Numbered from the stretch's first letter, positions 9,416-18,226 are shown. The stretch: 64,000 nt of DNA from Sphingomonas sp. NFR15 (GCF_900103265.1 NZ_FMWX01000005.1:186001-250000); one strand, 5' to 3'. Notes: a model not told the origin generated them from the letters alone. Numbers and translations: made by a program.

Positions 9416-10705
9416 TCAATCGCAGGCCAGATGCAGCTTCTGCGCGAGCCAGGCCGACACCGGCGACATCGCGGCCACCACGAACAGCATGTCCTCTGGC
9501 GTCACGCCGGCCGACGCCAGCCCCTGCACCATCACCGCGCCGACCACCATCGCGCCCGAATTGACGACGTTGTTCGCCGCCACGGTCCGCGCGGTCTGGT
9601 CCTTGGTCACGGTCGTCGTCAGGAACGCGTAGAGCGGCACCACGAACATCCCGCCGGTCACCGCCACCGCCATCAGCACGACGACGATCAGCACGCCGTG
9701 GGGGATTTCGAGGAACGTCGTCAGATCATACAGCGTGCCCGCCGGCGCATGCGGGAAGGTGCGCGTCAGCAGCGAAAAGACGACGATGCACGCGCCCATC
9801 GCGAGCACGCAGAACGGGCCGAACTTGGCGCTGGTATGCCCGCGCAGCAGCGCGTTGATCGCCACCGAACCGATCGCCACGCCGACCGAGAACAGCGCGA
9901 TCACGAAGGTCGAGACCTGCTTGTCGGCGGTCAGCACGTTCTTCACCAGCGGCGGAAAGATGATGATGAGCACCGCGCCCATCGTCCAGAAGAAGCTGAT
10001 CGCGCAGATCGCGAGGAACAGCCGCGGGATGTGCATCGTCGCGTTGATGAGCCGCCACGACGAGGTGAACGGGTTGAAGTTGACCGTCAGCTTCGGCCCC
10101 ATGCGCGGCGCGGGCGGCACCAGCAGCGCCATCAGCCAGCCGATCGCGGCCACCACCAACACCGTGATCGCGGTGCCGCGCACCGACAGCAGCCCGGCCG
10201 CGACCGTGCCCATCAGGATCGCGAGATAGGTCGCCGCCTCGACGAGTCCGGTGCCGCCGAGCACCTCGTCATCCTCGAGATGCTGCGGCAGGATCGCATA
10301 TTTGATCGGCCCGAAGAATGCCGAATGCACGCCCAGGCACAGCACCGCCGACAGCATCATGACCAGCCCGAGCGTGGTCAGCCCCGAACTCGCCACCAAG
10401 AGGCCGCCCGCGCCGAGCAGCATGATGCCGACCTCCGCGGTCTTGACGATGCGGATGATGCTCGCCTTGTCGTGCGTATCCGCCAATTGCCCCGACAGCG
10501 CCGACAGCAGAAAGAACGGGATGATGCCGATCGCGGTGGCGAGCGCGTTGAAATTCTGCTCGCCCGATGGATTGTGGAAAATCTGATAGGTGGCGAACAG
10601 CACCATCGCCGTCTTGAACAGATTGTCGTTGAATGCTCCCAGAAACTGCGTCGTGAAAAGCGGCAGGAACCGGCGCTCTTTCAGCAAGCCGAGCGCGTTG
10701 AGCAT
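9416..10705 (-). CDS. MFS transporter, LplT-like (lysophospholipid transporter family)
   Basis: A 429-residue major facilitator with about 12 hydrophobic segments. The N-terminal FTTQFLGAFNDNLFKTAMV, with the F-N-D-N motif, and SAFFGPIKYAILPQHL are characteristic of the LplT group. In enterobacteria LplT flips lysophospholipids inward for reacylation by Aas; in many other bacteria the transporter is fused to acyltransferase and AMP-ligase domains. Here it stands alone with no acyltransferase beside it. The start is the ATG at 10705, just before the first membrane helix; the longer frame upstream runs into the intergenic region towards pgsA. Substrate is inferred from the family. Confidence 0.82.
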   Translation of the reverse strand: MLNALGLLKERRFLPLFTTQFLGAFNDNLFKTAMVLFATYQIFHNPSGEQNFNALATAIGIIPFFLLSALSGQLADTHDKASIIRIVKTAEVGIMLLGAGGLLVASSGLTTLGLVMMLSAVLCLGVHSAFFGPIKYAILPQHLEDDEVLGGTGLVEAATYLAILMGTVAAGLLSVRGTAITVLVVAAIGWLMALLVPPAPRMGPKLTVNFNPFTSSWRLINATMHIPRLFLAICAISFFWTMGAVLIIIFPPLVKNVLTADKQVSTFVIALFSVGVAIGSVAINALLRGHTSAKFGPFCVLAMGACIVVFSLLTRTFPHAPAGTLYDLTTFLEIPHGVLIVVVLMAVAVTGGMFVVPLYAFLTTTVTKDQTARTVAANNVVNSGAMVVGAVMVQGLASAGVTPEDMLFVVAAMSPVSAWLAQKLHLACD

Positions 10706-10829
10706 GTTAGGGTCCGTGGTCAGTGAATGGCGAAAAGATGGCAACGCATAGACGAGGCGGCAAGGGAGCGGCAACCTACTTGTCATCCACGGCTTTCGCT
10801 GAGAGGGTGAGGAGGGTAGAGCGGCACCG

Positions 10830-11381
10830 ATGCTGACCCTGCCGAACCTGCTCACCTTGTCGCGAATCGTCGCGGTGCCGTTGCTCGTCTGGGCGCTGTG
10901 GTGGCCGGCCTGGGCGACCGGTTACGCGATCGGCTTCGCGCTCTATTGCCTGATGGGCATCACCGATTATTTCGACGGCTATCTCGCCCGCGCGCAAGGC
11001 ACGGTCTCGAAGCTCGGCATCTTCCTCGATCCGATCGCGGACAAGATCATGGTCGCGGCGGTGGTGCTGCTGCTCGTCGCCGATCACGATATCGCCGGGG
11101 TGAACCTGATCGCCGGGCTCGTCATCCTGCTGCGCGAGATCGCGGTATCGGGCTTGCGCGAATTCCTCGCGCAACTGCAGGTCTCGGTGCCGGTATCGCG
11201 GCTCGCCAAGTGGAAGACGACGCTGCAACTCGTCGCGCTCGGCGGGCTGATCCTCGCCGGGGCTTTGCCGGGGTGGCCGTGGCTGCAGACGATCAGCCTC
11301 GTCGCTTTGTGGGGTGCGGCCGCGCTCACCCTCGTCACCGGCTGGGATTATCTCCGCGTCGGCCTGAAGCACATGGACTGA
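10830..11381 (+). CDS. pgsA: CDP-diacylglycerol-glycerol-3-phosphate 3-phosphatidyltransferase
   Basis: Membrane enzyme of phosphatidylglycerol synthesis. 183 residues with N-terminal MLTLPNLLTLSRIVAVPLL and the full CDP-alcohol phosphotransferase motif D-x2-D-G-x2-A-R-x8-G-x3-D-x3-D, seen as DYFDGYLARAQG followed by GIFLDPIADK. Several hydrophobic helices. It overlaps moaD by one base (TGATG), so pgsA-moaD-moaE form one transcript. Confidence 0.95.
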   Translation: MLTLPNLLTLSRIVAVPLLVWALWWPAWATGYAIGFALYCLMGITDYFDGYLARAQGTVSKLGIFLDPIADKIMVAAVVLLLVADHDIAGVNLIAGLVILLREIAVSGLREFLAQLQVSVPVSRLAKWKTTLQLVALGGLILAGALPGWPWLQTISLVALWGAAALTLVTGWDYLRVGLKHMD

Positions 11382-11638
11382 TGACGACCGAGATCCTCTA
11401 TTTCGCCTGGGTGCGCGAGAAGATCGGCACCGGCGCCGAGACGCTCGATCTTCCCGCCGGCCTCGCGACCGTGGCCGATCTGGTCGCGTGGCTCGCGGGG
11501 CGCAGCCCCGGCCACGCCGAAGCCTTCGCCGATCCCACCCGGTTGCGCGCGGCGCTCGACCAGAATTTCGTCGCGCTCGACGCGCCGCTCGGCCGGCCGC
11601 GCGAAGTCGCGATCTTCCCGCCGGTGACGGGCGGATGA
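11381..11638 (+). CDS. moaD: Molybdopterin synthase small subunit MoaD
   Basis: Ubiquitin-fold sulfur carrier of molybdopterin synthase; its C-terminal Gly-Gly is thiocarboxylated and donates sulfur to precursor Z. The 85-residue protein starts MTTEILYFAWVREKIG and ends in PPVTGG, as required. ATG overlaps the pgsA stop, and its own stop overlaps the moaE ATG (ATGA), so the two synthase subunits are translationally coupled. Confidence 0.95.
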   Translation: MTTEILYFAWVREKIGTGAETLDLPAGLATVADLVAWLAGRSPGHAEAFADPTRLRAALDQNFVALDAPLGRPREVAIFPPVTGG

Positions 11639-12075
11639 TTGCGGTCATGGTCGATCCCACACCGATCGACATCGGCGCGGAATATGCCGCGATCGCGGTG
11701 GATGGGGCAGGGGGCATCGCCACCTTCGCCGGGCTGGTCCGCGCCGACGACGGCGTCACGGCGCTGACGCTCGAACATTATCCCGGCGCGACCGAGGCGG
11801 CTCTGGTGGCGCTCGCCGAGGCGGCGGCCGCGCGCTGGGCGCTGAGTGCGGCGCGGATCACGCACCGCGTCGGGCGGATGGTCCCCGGTGACACGGTGGT
11901 GTTCGTCGCCACCGCCGCCCGCCACCGCGCCGCCGCGCTGGAGGCCTGCGCCTTCCTGATCGACCGGCTCAAGACCGACGCGCCGTTCTGGAAAAAGGAA
12001 ACCCTCGCCGGCGCCGAGCGCTGGGTGGAACCACGCGACAGCGACGACGCCGCCGCTGCGCGGTGGCGGCCCTAA
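11635..12075 (+). CDS. moaE: Molybdopterin synthase catalytic subunit MoaE
   Basis: Large subunit of molybdopterin synthase. 146 residues with GGIATFAGLVRADDG near the N-terminus, LEHYPGATEAALVALAE, ITHRVGRMVPGDTVVFVA, and the conserved lysine-rich active-site stretch LKTDAPFWKKETLAG. The start is the ATG overlapping the moaD stop. The downstream 190 bases hold two palindromic repeats and no gene. Confidence 0.95.
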   Translation: MIAVMVDPTPIDIGAEYAAIAVDGAGGIATFAGLVRADDGVTALTLEHYPGATEAALVALAEAAAARWALSAARITHRVGRMVPGDTVVFVATAARHRAAALEACAFLIDRLKTDAPFWKKETLAGAERWVEPRDSDDAAAARWRP

Positions 12076-12081
12076 ACACAC

Positions 12082-12152
12082 CCGTTCGTCCCGAGCGCAG
12101 TCGAGGGACAGCCCGGAGTGACAGGTGTCTCGACTTCGCTCGACACGAACGG
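12082..12152. repeat. Palindromic intergenic repeat (family A)
   Basis: Imperfect inverted repeat whose arms read CCGTTCGTCCCGAGCGCAGT on the left and, on the right, the complement ending CGCTCGACACGAACGG. The same arm sequence recurs at seven places in the window, always between genes. Confidence 0.8.
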
Positions 12153-12174
12153 GGTACGGGCTTAAAATCTACCG

Positions 12175-12257
12175 CCGTTCGCCCTGAACTTGTCGAAGAG
12201 CGTGCCGCAAGCGATACCGCCAGTGGCACGTGCTTCGACTTCGCTCAGCACGAAAGG
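12175..12257. repeat. Palindromic intergenic repeat (family A, variant)
   Basis: Second copy directly after the first: left arm CCGTTCGCCCTGAACTTGTC, right arm CTTCGCTCAGCACGAAAGG. The two elements fill almost all of the gap between moaE and the convergent fasciclin gene and could act as a bidirectional transcription end. Confidence 0.75.
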
Positions 12258-12267
12258 CAGTTGCGCG

Positions 12268-12960
12268 TTAGCCCAGCTTCGGCAGCAGCACGCCGTTGAC
12301 GACATGCACCACGCCGTTCGACTGCATCACGTCACCGGTCGAGATATAGCTCTTGTTGCCGTTGACGTCGGACAGTTCGATCACGTTGTTGTTGACCGTC
12401 ACCTTGAGCGGCTCGCCCTCGACCGTGGTCAGCGTGGTGCTGCCGCCGGCGGCGGTGGCCTGTGCCTGCAACTGAGCGATCGTGATCTTGCCGGGAACGA
12501 CGTGATAGGTCAGCACCTTGGTCAGCGTCGCCTTGTTGGCGGGCTTGAGCAAAGTATCGACCGTCCCAGGCGCGAGCCGCCCGAACGCATCGTCGGTCGG
12601 CGCGAACACGGTGAACGGCCCTGGGCCCGAGAGCGTGGGGACGAGCCCGGCGGCGGTCACCGCCTTCACCAGAGTCGACAGGGTGGGGGCCGCCGCCGCG
12701 TTGACCGGAATCGGCTTGCTCGCGTCCATCGCCGCGCCGCCGACGGTCGGGTTGGGGGCCGCGGCCTGATCGGCGGGCGCCGCGCCCGTCGCCGGCGCCC
12801 CCGGCGTTGCGGTGCCGGGCTGGGCAGTGCCGGGCTGTGCCGTTCCGGGCTGGGCCGTGCCGGTCTGCGGCATGGTCTGGCCCGCCGTCTGGGCGGAGCC
12901 GCTCGTGGCGACCATCAGCGCGGCGATCGCGGCGAGCGAAGCAGTGGTGGTGCGGATCAT
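12268..12960 (-). CDS. Secreted fasciclin-domain protein
   Basis: A 230-residue protein with a signal peptide (MIRTTTASLAAIAALMVATSGSA), a low-complexity linker with three GTAQP-type repeats (about residues 35-55), an Ala/Pro-rich stretch and one fasciclin (FAS1) domain: TLSTLVKAVTAAGLVPTL, GPFTVFAPTDDAFGRL, KVLTYHVVPGKI and VVHVVNGVLLPK. FAS1 domains are extracellular adhesion modules; the bacterial role is not well defined. ATG 12960 is chosen because GGAG lies 7 bases upstream; a TTG 12 bases earlier is in frame but overlaps that ribosome site. Confidence 0.9.
   Translation of the reverse strand: MIRTTTASLAAIAALMVATSGSAQTAGQTMPQTGTAQPGTAQPGTAQPGTATPGAPATGAAPADQAAAPNPTVGGAAMDASKPIPVNAAAAPTLSTLVKAVTAAGLVPTLSGPGPFTVFAPTDDAFGRLAPGTVDTLLKPANKATLTKVLTYHVVPGKITIAQLQAQATAAGGSTTLTTVEGEPLKVTVNNNVIELSDVNGNKSYISTGDVMQSNGVVHVVNGVLLPKLG
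12813..12857. repeat. 15-bp tandem repeat inside the fasciclin gene
   Basis: Three near-identical 15-base units (12813-12827, 12828-12842, 12843-12857), with a degenerate fourth at 12858-12872, encode the GTAQP repeats of the linker. Such units can change in number by slippage. Confidence 0.8.
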
Positions 12961-13045
12961 CGAATTCTCCAAGCGTTACGGGTGGCGCCGACGCGGGCGC
13001 TCCGTGGAAATACGGATCAGGACCGAAATGGTTTCGTCCGCCTCT

Positions 13046-13948
13046 TTAATGTACCTCGGTCAGAGCGTCGGCGAGCAACTGGAAATCCTTCTCGCGCGGG
13101 GATGCGCGCCGCCACACGAGCGCGATCTTGCGCGACGGATTCGCCGCCGACAGCGGCCGCGCGACGAGGTGCGTATGGTCGAGAATGCCCGCGTTGAGCG
13201 CCATTTCGGGCAGCATCGTCACACCCAGGCCGTTGTCGACCATCTGCACGATCGTATGGAGCGACGTGCCGAGCATCGTCGCCTCGGCGCGCAGCTCGGG
13301 GCGGTTGCATGCGGCGAGCGCATGGTCCTTGAGGCAATGCCCGTCCTCCAGCAGCAGCAGCCGCGTCTCGTCGATCGCGTCGGCGCTGACGCTCGCGCCG
13401 CCCGCGCCGATCTCCGCTTCTGGCCCGGCGAGGAACAGCCGGTCCTCGAACAGCACCTGCGACGTCACCTCGCCGCACGCATAGGGCAGCGCGAGCAGCA
13501 CGCAGTCGGCGCGGCCCTGGCTCAGGCTTTCGCACGCCGGGCCGCTCGCCTCTTCGCGCAGGAATAGCCGCAGTTCGGGATAGTCGCGGCGCAGCCGGGG
13601 CAGGATACGCGGCAGCATGAACGGCGCGATCGTCGGGATCACGCTCATCCGCATGTCGCCCGACAGCGGCCGCCCGGCGGCGCGCGCCATGTCGCCCAGT
13701 TCCTCCGCCTCGCGCAGCACGCGCCGCGCCTTCTCGGCGATACGGTCGCCGAGCGGCGTGAAACGCACCACGCGCCGCGTCCGCTCGACCAGCACCACGC
13801 CGATCAGCGTCTCAAGCTCGCGTATTCCCGCAGAGAGCGTTGATTGCGTGACGAAACACGCATCCGCCGCGCGCCCGAAATGGCCGCTGTCCTGAAGCGC
13901 GACCAGATACTGGAGCTGTTTCAGCGTGGGGAGATAGGTGGCGGCCAG
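13046..13948 (-). CDS. oxyR: LysR-type peroxide sensor OxyR (apparent CTG start)
   Basis: Transcription factor that senses H2O2 by a disulfide. The protein has a complete HTH (LQYLVALQDSGHFGRAADAC, FVTQSTLSAGIRELETLIG) and the OxyR redox pair in LLLLEDGHCLKDHALAAC, Cys205 and Cys214, matching Cys199/Cys208 of E. coli. The first ATG/GTG in frame falls after the HTH (13798), which would remove DNA binding. Frame and homology continue to a CTG at 13946-13948 (residues then AATYLPTLKQLQYLV), with GGAG exactly 7 bases upstream. I therefore take CTG as the start, giving 300 residues, the family's usual length. Lies downstream of ahpC and ahpF on the same strand. Confidence 0.88.
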   Translation of the reverse strand: MAATYLPTLKQLQYLVALQDSGHFGRAADACFVTQSTLSAGIRELETLIGVVLVERTRRVVRFTPLGDRIAEKARRVLREAEELGDMARAAGRPLSGDMRMSVIPTIAPFMLPRILPRLRRDYPELRLFLREEASGPACESLSQGRADCVLLALPYACGEVTSQVLFEDRLFLAGPEAEIGAGGASVSADAIDETRLLLLEDGHCLKDHALAACNRPELRAEATMLGTSLHTIVQMVDNGLGVTMLPEMALNAGILDHTHLVARPLSAANPSRKIALVWRRASPREKDFQLLADALTEVH

Positions 13949-13968
13949 TGCAGTGCTCCATAATGTCC

Positions 13969-14053
13969 GTCGCCCCCGGCGCAGGCCGGGGCCGCTGGGT
14001 GGGGGCGACTCGCCGCCAGATTACGCACCGGCCCCGGCCTGCGCCGGGGCGAC
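13969..14053. repeat. Palindromic repeat (family B) between oxyR and ahpF
   Basis: Inverted repeat with left arm GTCGCCCCCGGCGCAGGCCG and right arm CGGCCTGCGCCGGGGCGAC, about 85 bases in total. A related partial unit follows at 14065. The core also occurs at 40309, 46077 and 58790. It begins about 20 bases upstream of the oxyR start codon and may influence its transcription. Confidence 0.8.
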
Positions 14054-14152
14054 GCTTCGCGACACCGTCACCCCAGCGGAAGCGGGAGTCCAGGGCCGCA
14101 GGCAAGAAGCCCGCGGCTCCAGACCCCCGCCCGTGCGGGGAACGCAGCGTCT

Positions 14153-15742
14153 TTACGCCGCGACCAGTTCCTGTTCCGCCGCATCGACCGGCTCGTTGCG
14201 GATCAGATAATCGAACGCGCTCAGCGCCGCCTTCGCGCCGTCACCCGCCGCGATCACGATCTGCTTGTACGGCACCGTCGTCGCGTCGCCGGCGGCGAAG
14301 ATGCCGGGGCGCGAGGTCTCGCCGCGATGATCGACCTCGATCTCGCCGCGCGGCGACAAGGCGACGGTGTCGCGCAGGAACTCGGTGTTCGGCACCAGCC
14401 CGATCTGGACGAAGATCCCCTCCAGTTCGATCTCGTGATGCGTGTCGTGGTTGCGATCCTTGTAGATCAGCCCCGACACCTTCTCGCCGTCGCCGAGCAC
14501 CTCGGTGGTGAGCGCCGAGGTGATGATCTTGACGTTGGGCAGGCTGGCGAGCTTGCGCTGGAGCACCGCGTCGGCGCGCAGATCGCTGTCATATTCGATC
14601 AGCGTGACGTGCGCGACGATGCCGGCGAGGTCGATCGCGGCCTCGACGCCCGAATTGCCGCCGCCGATCACCGCGACGCGCTTGCCCTTGTAGAGCGGGC
14701 CGTCGCAATGCGGGCAATAAGCGACACCCTTGTTCTTGTACGTGTCCTCGCCGGGCACGTTCATCTGCCGCCAGCGCGCGCCGGTCGAGAGGATCAACGT
14801 GCGCGTCCTGAGGCTCGCGCCGTTGGCGAGACGCACCTCGTGGAGACCGCCGGCCTCGCTCGCCGGGATCACCTTCTCGGCGCGCTGCAGGTTCATGATG
14901 TCGACATCATAGTCGCGCACGTGGCGTTCGAGATCGGCGGCGAACTTCGGCCCTTCGGTGTGCGGCACCGAGGCGAAATTCTCGATCGCCATCGTGTCGA
15001 GCACCTGCCCGCCGAACCGCTCGGCGGCGATGCCCGTGCGGATGCCCTTGCGCGCGGTGTAGATCGCGGCGGCGGCACCGGCGGGGCCGCCGCCGATGAT
15101 GAGCACGTCGAACGGCGCCTTGCCCTTGATCTTCTCGGCGGCGCGGCTTTCCGCGGCGGTATCGATCTTGGCGACGATCTGTTCGAGCTCCATGCGGCCG
15201 CTCGCGAACGGTTCGCCGTTCAGGAACACGGTCGGCACCGCCATCACCTTGCGCTCTTCGACCTCGGCCTGGAACAGCGCGCCGTCGATCGCGGTGTGCT
15301 TGATGCGCGGGTTGAGCACCGCCATCAGGTTGAGCGCCTGCACGACGTCCGGGCAGTTCTGACAGGTCAGCGAAAAATAGGTCTCGAAGCTGAAATCGCC
15401 GTCGAGATTCTTGACCTGTTCGATCAGCTCGGCCGCCGCCTTCGACGGATGCCCGCCGACCTGCAGCAGCGCGAGCACGAGGCTGGTGAACTCATGCCCC
15501 ATCGGCAGGCCGGCGAAGCGCACGCCGATATCGGTGCCGACGCGGCGGATCATGAAGCTGGGCTTGCGCGCGTCGATGCCGTCGACGACCGCGATCTTGT
15601 CGGAGAGCGCGGCGATCTCGTTCAGAAGCTCGCCCATCTCGCGCGACTTGGCATCGTCGCCGAGCGAGGCGACCAGCTCGATCGGCTGCTTGATGTTGAC
15701 GAGATAGGCCTTGAGCTGCTGCGTCAGATTTGCGTCGAGCAT
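14153..15742 (-). CDS. ahpF: Alkyl hydroperoxide reductase flavoprotein subunit AhpF
   Basis: NADH-dependent FAD disulfide reductase that recharges AhpC. 529 residues: tandem thioredoxin-like N-domain with the redox pair in [15 protein letters not shown]-binding motif [21 protein letters not shown], catalytic pair [19 protein letters not shown]-binding motif [19 protein letters not shown], and the C-terminal FAD motif [15 protein letters not shown]. Length and order are standard. It lies 185 bases behind ahpC on the same strand, separated by a palindromic repeat and a terminator-like hairpin. Confidence 0.97.
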   Translation of the reverse strand: MLDANLTQQLKAYLVNIKQPIELVASLGDDAKSREMGELLNEIAALSDKIAVVDGIDARKPSFMIRRVGTDIGVRFAGLPMGHEFTSLVLALLQVGGHPSKAAAELIEQVKNLDGDFSFETYFSLTCQNCPDVVQALNLMAVLNPRIKHTAIDGALFQAEVEERKVMAVPTVFLNGEPFASGRMELEQIVAKIDTAAESRAAEKIKGKAPFDVLIIGGGPAGAAAAIYTARKGIRTGIAAERFGGQVLDTMAIENFASVPHTEGPKFAADLERHVRDYDVDIMNLQRAEKVIPASEAGGLHEVRLANGASLRTRTLILSTGARWRQMNVPGEDTYKNKGVAYCPHCDGPLYKGKRVAVIGGGNSGVEAAIDLAGIVAHVTLIEYDSDLRADAVLQRKLASLPNVKIITSALTTEVLGDGEKVSGLIYKDRNHDTHHEIELEGIFVQIGLVPNTEFLRDTVALSPRGEIEVDHRGETSRPGIFAAGDATTVPYKQIVIAAGDGAKAALSAFDYLIRNEPVDAAEQELVAA

Positions 15743-15776
15743 GGGTGAAACTCCTCATTGGATGAGTACCGCTACC

Positions 15777-15845
15777 CCGTTCGTGTCGAGCGAAGTCGAG
15801 ACACTGGGAGATTTGATGTCCCTCGGCTGCGCGCGGGACGAACGG
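15777..15845. repeat. Palindromic repeat (family A) between ahpC and ahpF
   Basis: Left arm CCGTTCGTGTCGAGCGAAGT, right arm ending GGGACGAACGG. Same family as 12082 and 34595. Confidence 0.75.
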
Positions 15846-15860
15846 ACATGCGGTTCTACT

Positions 15861-15903
15861 TAAAGACAAATGGCCCGGGGCGGACGGTCATCCACCCCGG
15901 GCC
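15861..15903 (-). terminator. Terminator-like hairpin downstream of ahpC
   Basis: On the minus strand a 9-bp perfect stem (GGCCCGGGG / CCCCGGGCC, plus-strand 15872-15880 and 15895-15903) is followed by ATTTGTCTTT. The T-tract is interrupted, so termination may be partial. That would let ahpC be made in excess over ahpF. Confidence 0.5.
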
Positions 15904-15927
15904 ACGTGCGACCCCAGGGGCTATCGG

Positions 15928-16491
15928 TTAGATCTTGCCGACGAGATCGAGCGACGGGGCGAGCGTGGTCTCACCCTCTTCCCACTTGGCCGGGCACACT
16001 TCGCCGGGGTGCGACGCCCAATATTGCGCGGCCTTGATCTTGCGCAGCAGTTCGACGGCGTTGCGGCCCACGCCCTCGGGCGTGATCTCGACGAGCTGCA
16101 CCACGCCGTCCGGATCGGCGACGAAGGTGCCGCGATCGGCGAGGCCGACGCCTTCACGCAGGATGTCGAAATTGTTCGAGATCACGTGGTTCTGGTCGCC
16201 CAGCATGTAATAGTTGATCTTGCTGATCGCCGGCGAGGTGTCGTGCCATGCCTTATGGCTGAAATGCGTGTCGGTCGAGACCGAATACACTTCGACACCC
16301 ATCTTCTGCAGCGTCGGGTAGATATCGGCGAGGTCTTCGAGTTCGGTCGGGCAAACGAAGGTGAAGTCCGCAGGGTAGAAGAAGAATACTGACCACTTGC
16401 CCTTGACGTCCGCATCGGTGACGTCGACGAACTTGCCTTCCTTATACGCGGTCGCGGTGAACGGTTTGATCGTCTTGCCGATGATCGACAT
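15928..16491 (-). CDS. ahpC: Alkyl hydroperoxide reductase peroxiredoxin subunit AhpC
   Basis: Typical 2-Cys peroxiredoxin that reduces H2O2, organic peroxides and peroxynitrite. 187 residues. The peroxidatic Cys47 is in [16 protein letters not shown] and the resolving Cys (about 166) in [10 protein letters not shown], as in the E. coli protein. ATG at 16491 has AAGGAG 7 bases upstream. Gene order is ahpC-ahpF-oxyR, all on the minus strand. A palindrome at 16567-16591 may be the OxyR site. Confidence 0.97.
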   Translation of the reverse strand: MSIIGKTIKPFTATAYKEGKFVDVTDADVKGKWSVFFFYPADFTFVCPTELEDLADIYPTLQKMGVEVYSVSTDTHFSHKAWHDTSPAISKINYYMLGDQNHVISNNFDILREGVGLADRGTFVADPDGVVQLVEITPEGVGRNAVELLRKIKAAQYWASHPGEVCPAKWEEGETTLAPSLDLVGKI

Positions 16492-16566
16492 GCAATTTTC
16501 TCCTTTGCAGTGGACGAGGCGGATATAGGCGAATCGCCCGCCCACGGGAAATTGGGAAGTTCGTTC

Positions 16567-16591
16567 TGACCGATCGAGTAGAACGATCAGT
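16567..16591 (-). promoter_or_regulatory. Candidate OxyR/LysR-type operator upstream of ahpC
   Basis: Interrupted palindrome: arms CTGA-C-CGATCG and CGATCAG around a 7-base centre (GAGTAGA on the plus strand read inside 16567-16591). It lies 75-100 bases upstream of the ahpC start, the usual region for an activating LysR-type site. It is not the exact E. coli OxyR consensus, so the assignment is tentative. Confidence 0.35.
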
Positions 16592-16638
16592 GCAAAGATA
16601 TTGAGTGATTTCGCAAGCGCAAGAGTTCGCCCCACCTG

Positions 16639-16745
16639 CTCTCCTCCCTGAAAGGGAGGGGCCGGGGGTCGGTAGGCTTGTGGCACGCGCGCCGTTCCCT
16701 CTCGGGCCAACCCACCCCCAACCCCTCCCTTCCAGGGAGGGGAGA
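16639..16745. repeat. Palindromic repeat (family C) between ahpC and queE
   Basis: Ends are CTCCTCCCTGAAAGGGAGGGG and CCCTCCCTTCCAGGGAGGGG, with GTCGG/CCAACC-rich sequence between. The same end motif recurs at 20731-20923 and 35901-35921. Confidence 0.7.
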
Positions 16746-16751
16746 AGGAAA

Positions 16752-17384
16752 TCACCGCAATCCCAGAAACTTGTGCGTTTGCAGGCTCAGCCGCCACTTG
16801 GGTCGCGCCATCGCCAGCGCGATCGCGGCCGCCTGATTGTCGACCGCCGTCGCATCATCCATCGGTTGGACGAGGAAGTTGGCGAAATCCCAGCGTTCCA
16901 GCGCTTCGGGGTCGCTGCCCGCCTGCGGCCACACCAGTTTTAGTTCGTCGCCGGAGCGCTGCACCACCACGCTGCCCGCCTTGGGGCTGACGCACACCCA
17001 GTCGATGCCGGGGTGGACGGGCAGGGTGCCGTTGGTCTCGATTGCGATTCGGAAGTCCGCCGCGTGCAGCGCGTCGACCAGAGCGTCGTCCACCTGCAAC
17101 ATCGGCTCGCCGCCGGTCAGCACGACGAAGCGCGACTCGCGGCCGTCGCCCCAGAAGCGCGCCACCGCCGCCGCGAGCGCGCCCGCATCGGCGAAGCGCC
17201 CACCGCCCAGCCCGTTGATCCCGACGAAATCGGTATCGCAAAACCGACACACCGCAGTGCCGCGATCCTCCTCGCGCCCCGACCAGAGGTTGCACCCGGC
17301 GAACCGCACGAACACCGCGCGGGCGCCCGCATTCACCCCCTCGCCTTGCAGCGTGAGGAACATCTCCTTGACCGCGTAGGACAT
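16752..17384 (-). CDS. queE: 7-carboxy-7-deazaguanine synthase QueE
   Basis: Radical-SAM enzyme that makes CDG, a step in preQ0/queuosine synthesis. 210 residues. The iron-sulfur cysteines follow the Cx14Cx2C pattern seen in some QueE proteins: C in [13 protein letters not shown], then the pair in VCRFCDTDF. Also [11 protein letters not shown] (SAM-binding GGE motif), AIETNGTLP and WVCVSPKAG. Starts in a TGATG overlap with queC. Confidence 0.95.
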   Translation of the reverse strand: MSYAVKEMFLTLQGEGVNAGARAVFVRFAGCNLWSGREEDRGTAVCRFCDTDFVGINGLGGGRFADAGALAAAVARFWGDGRESRFVVLTGGEPMLQVDDALVDALHAADFRIAIETNGTLPVHPGIDWVCVSPKAGSVVVQRSGDELKLVWPQAGSDPEALERWDFANFLVQPMDDATAVDNQAAAIALAMARPKWRLSLQTHKFLGLR

Positions 17385-18067
17385 CAGATCGCGTAAACGG
17401 TGGGGTCGGGCAACCCCGCCTCGGCGAATCCCTTGGCGCGCAGCCGGCAGCTATCGCACTGGCCGCAATGCACCCCGCCGGGCGCGGGATCGTAGCACGA
17501 CCAGCTCATCCCCGCGTCGAGTCCGAGCCGCGCCGCCTCGCGCACGATGTCGGCCTTGGTCATATGCTGGAGCGGCGCGCGGACGCGGAAGCGCTCGCCC
17601 TGGACGCCGGCCTTGGTCGCGACCTCGGCCATGTCCTCGAACGCGGCGATGAACTCGGGCCGGCAATCGGGATAGCCCGAATAATCGAGCGCGTTGACGC
17701 CGATATACAGGTCGCGCGCGCCCGCCGCCTCGGCCCAGCCGAGCGCGAGGCTGAGGAAGATCGTGTTGCGCGCCGGCACGTAGGTGACGGGTATGCCGTC
17801 GCCGACGCCATCCTTGGGCACCGCGATATCGGCGGTCAGCGCCGATCCGCCGAACGCCGACAGATCGAGCGGCAGCACGACATGGCGTTCCGCGCCGAGC
17901 ATGGCCGCGATCCGCCGCGCCGCCGCCAGTTCGATCTGGTGCCGCTGGTTGTAATCGATCGAGAGCGCGAGCAGCCGGTGCCCGTCTTCGCGCGCGCGCG
18001 CCGCCGAAACCATCGAATCGAGGCCGCCCGAAATCAGGGCGACCGCCAGGGTGTTGCCGCGTGTCAT
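17384..18067 (-). CDS. queC: 7-cyano-7-deazaguanine synthase QueC
   Basis: ATP-dependent enzyme converting CDG to preQ0. 227 residues with the PP-loop ALISGGLDSMVSA near the N-terminus, YVPARNTIFLSLALGWAE, GVNALDYSGYPDCRPEF and a C-terminal zinc site CYDPAPGGVHCGQCDSC. Start is the ATG at 18067; the open frame 39 bases longer has no support. Coupled to queE. With queA at 56.3-57.4 kb, the window carries three queuosine genes. Confidence 0.95.
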   Translation of the reverse strand: MTRGNTLAVALISGGLDSMVSAARAREDGHRLLALSIDYNQRHQIELAAARRIAAMLGAERHVVLPLDLSAFGGSALTADIAVPKDGVGDGIPVTYVPARNTIFLSLALGWAEAAGARDLYIGVNALDYSGYPDCRPEFIAAFEDMAEVATKAGVQGERFRVRAPLQHMTKADIVREAARLGLDAGMSWSCYDPAPGGVHCGQCDSCRLRAKGFAEAGLPDPTVYAI

Positions 18068-18116
18068 GATCGTCCCATGTCTAGGGGCGGGGGGCATCCC
18101 GCGCAATCCGCTGTGG

Positions 18117-18142
18117 AAAAACGGGCCGCCCTTGGGCGGCCC
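18117..18142 (-). terminator. Rho-independent terminator (minus strand)
   Basis: Perfect 9-bp stem GGGCCGCCC / GGGCGGCCC (plus 18123-18131 and 18134-18142), followed on the minus strand by GTTTTT. It lies after the small secreted protein (stop 18227) and before queC, so it should end the argD-argF-hslO transcript. Confidence 0.75.
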
Positions 18143-18226
18143 AGCGGTCGCCCGTTACCGGGCAATTGGGAAAAAGCATGCCAAAGCACACTCGAATCAC
18201 CTTAATCACACCGTCTTCGCAAAGGG

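Noticed and set aside
12063-12299. Short open frame through the palindromic repeats after moaE
   Set aside because: It is formed by the repeat sequence itself and continues into the antisense of the fasciclin gene.
13812-14105. ATG-started frame that overlaps the oxyR N-terminus in another phase
   Set aside because: It does not match any protein feature. The in-phase CTG gives the correct OxyR N-terminus, so a frameshift is not needed.
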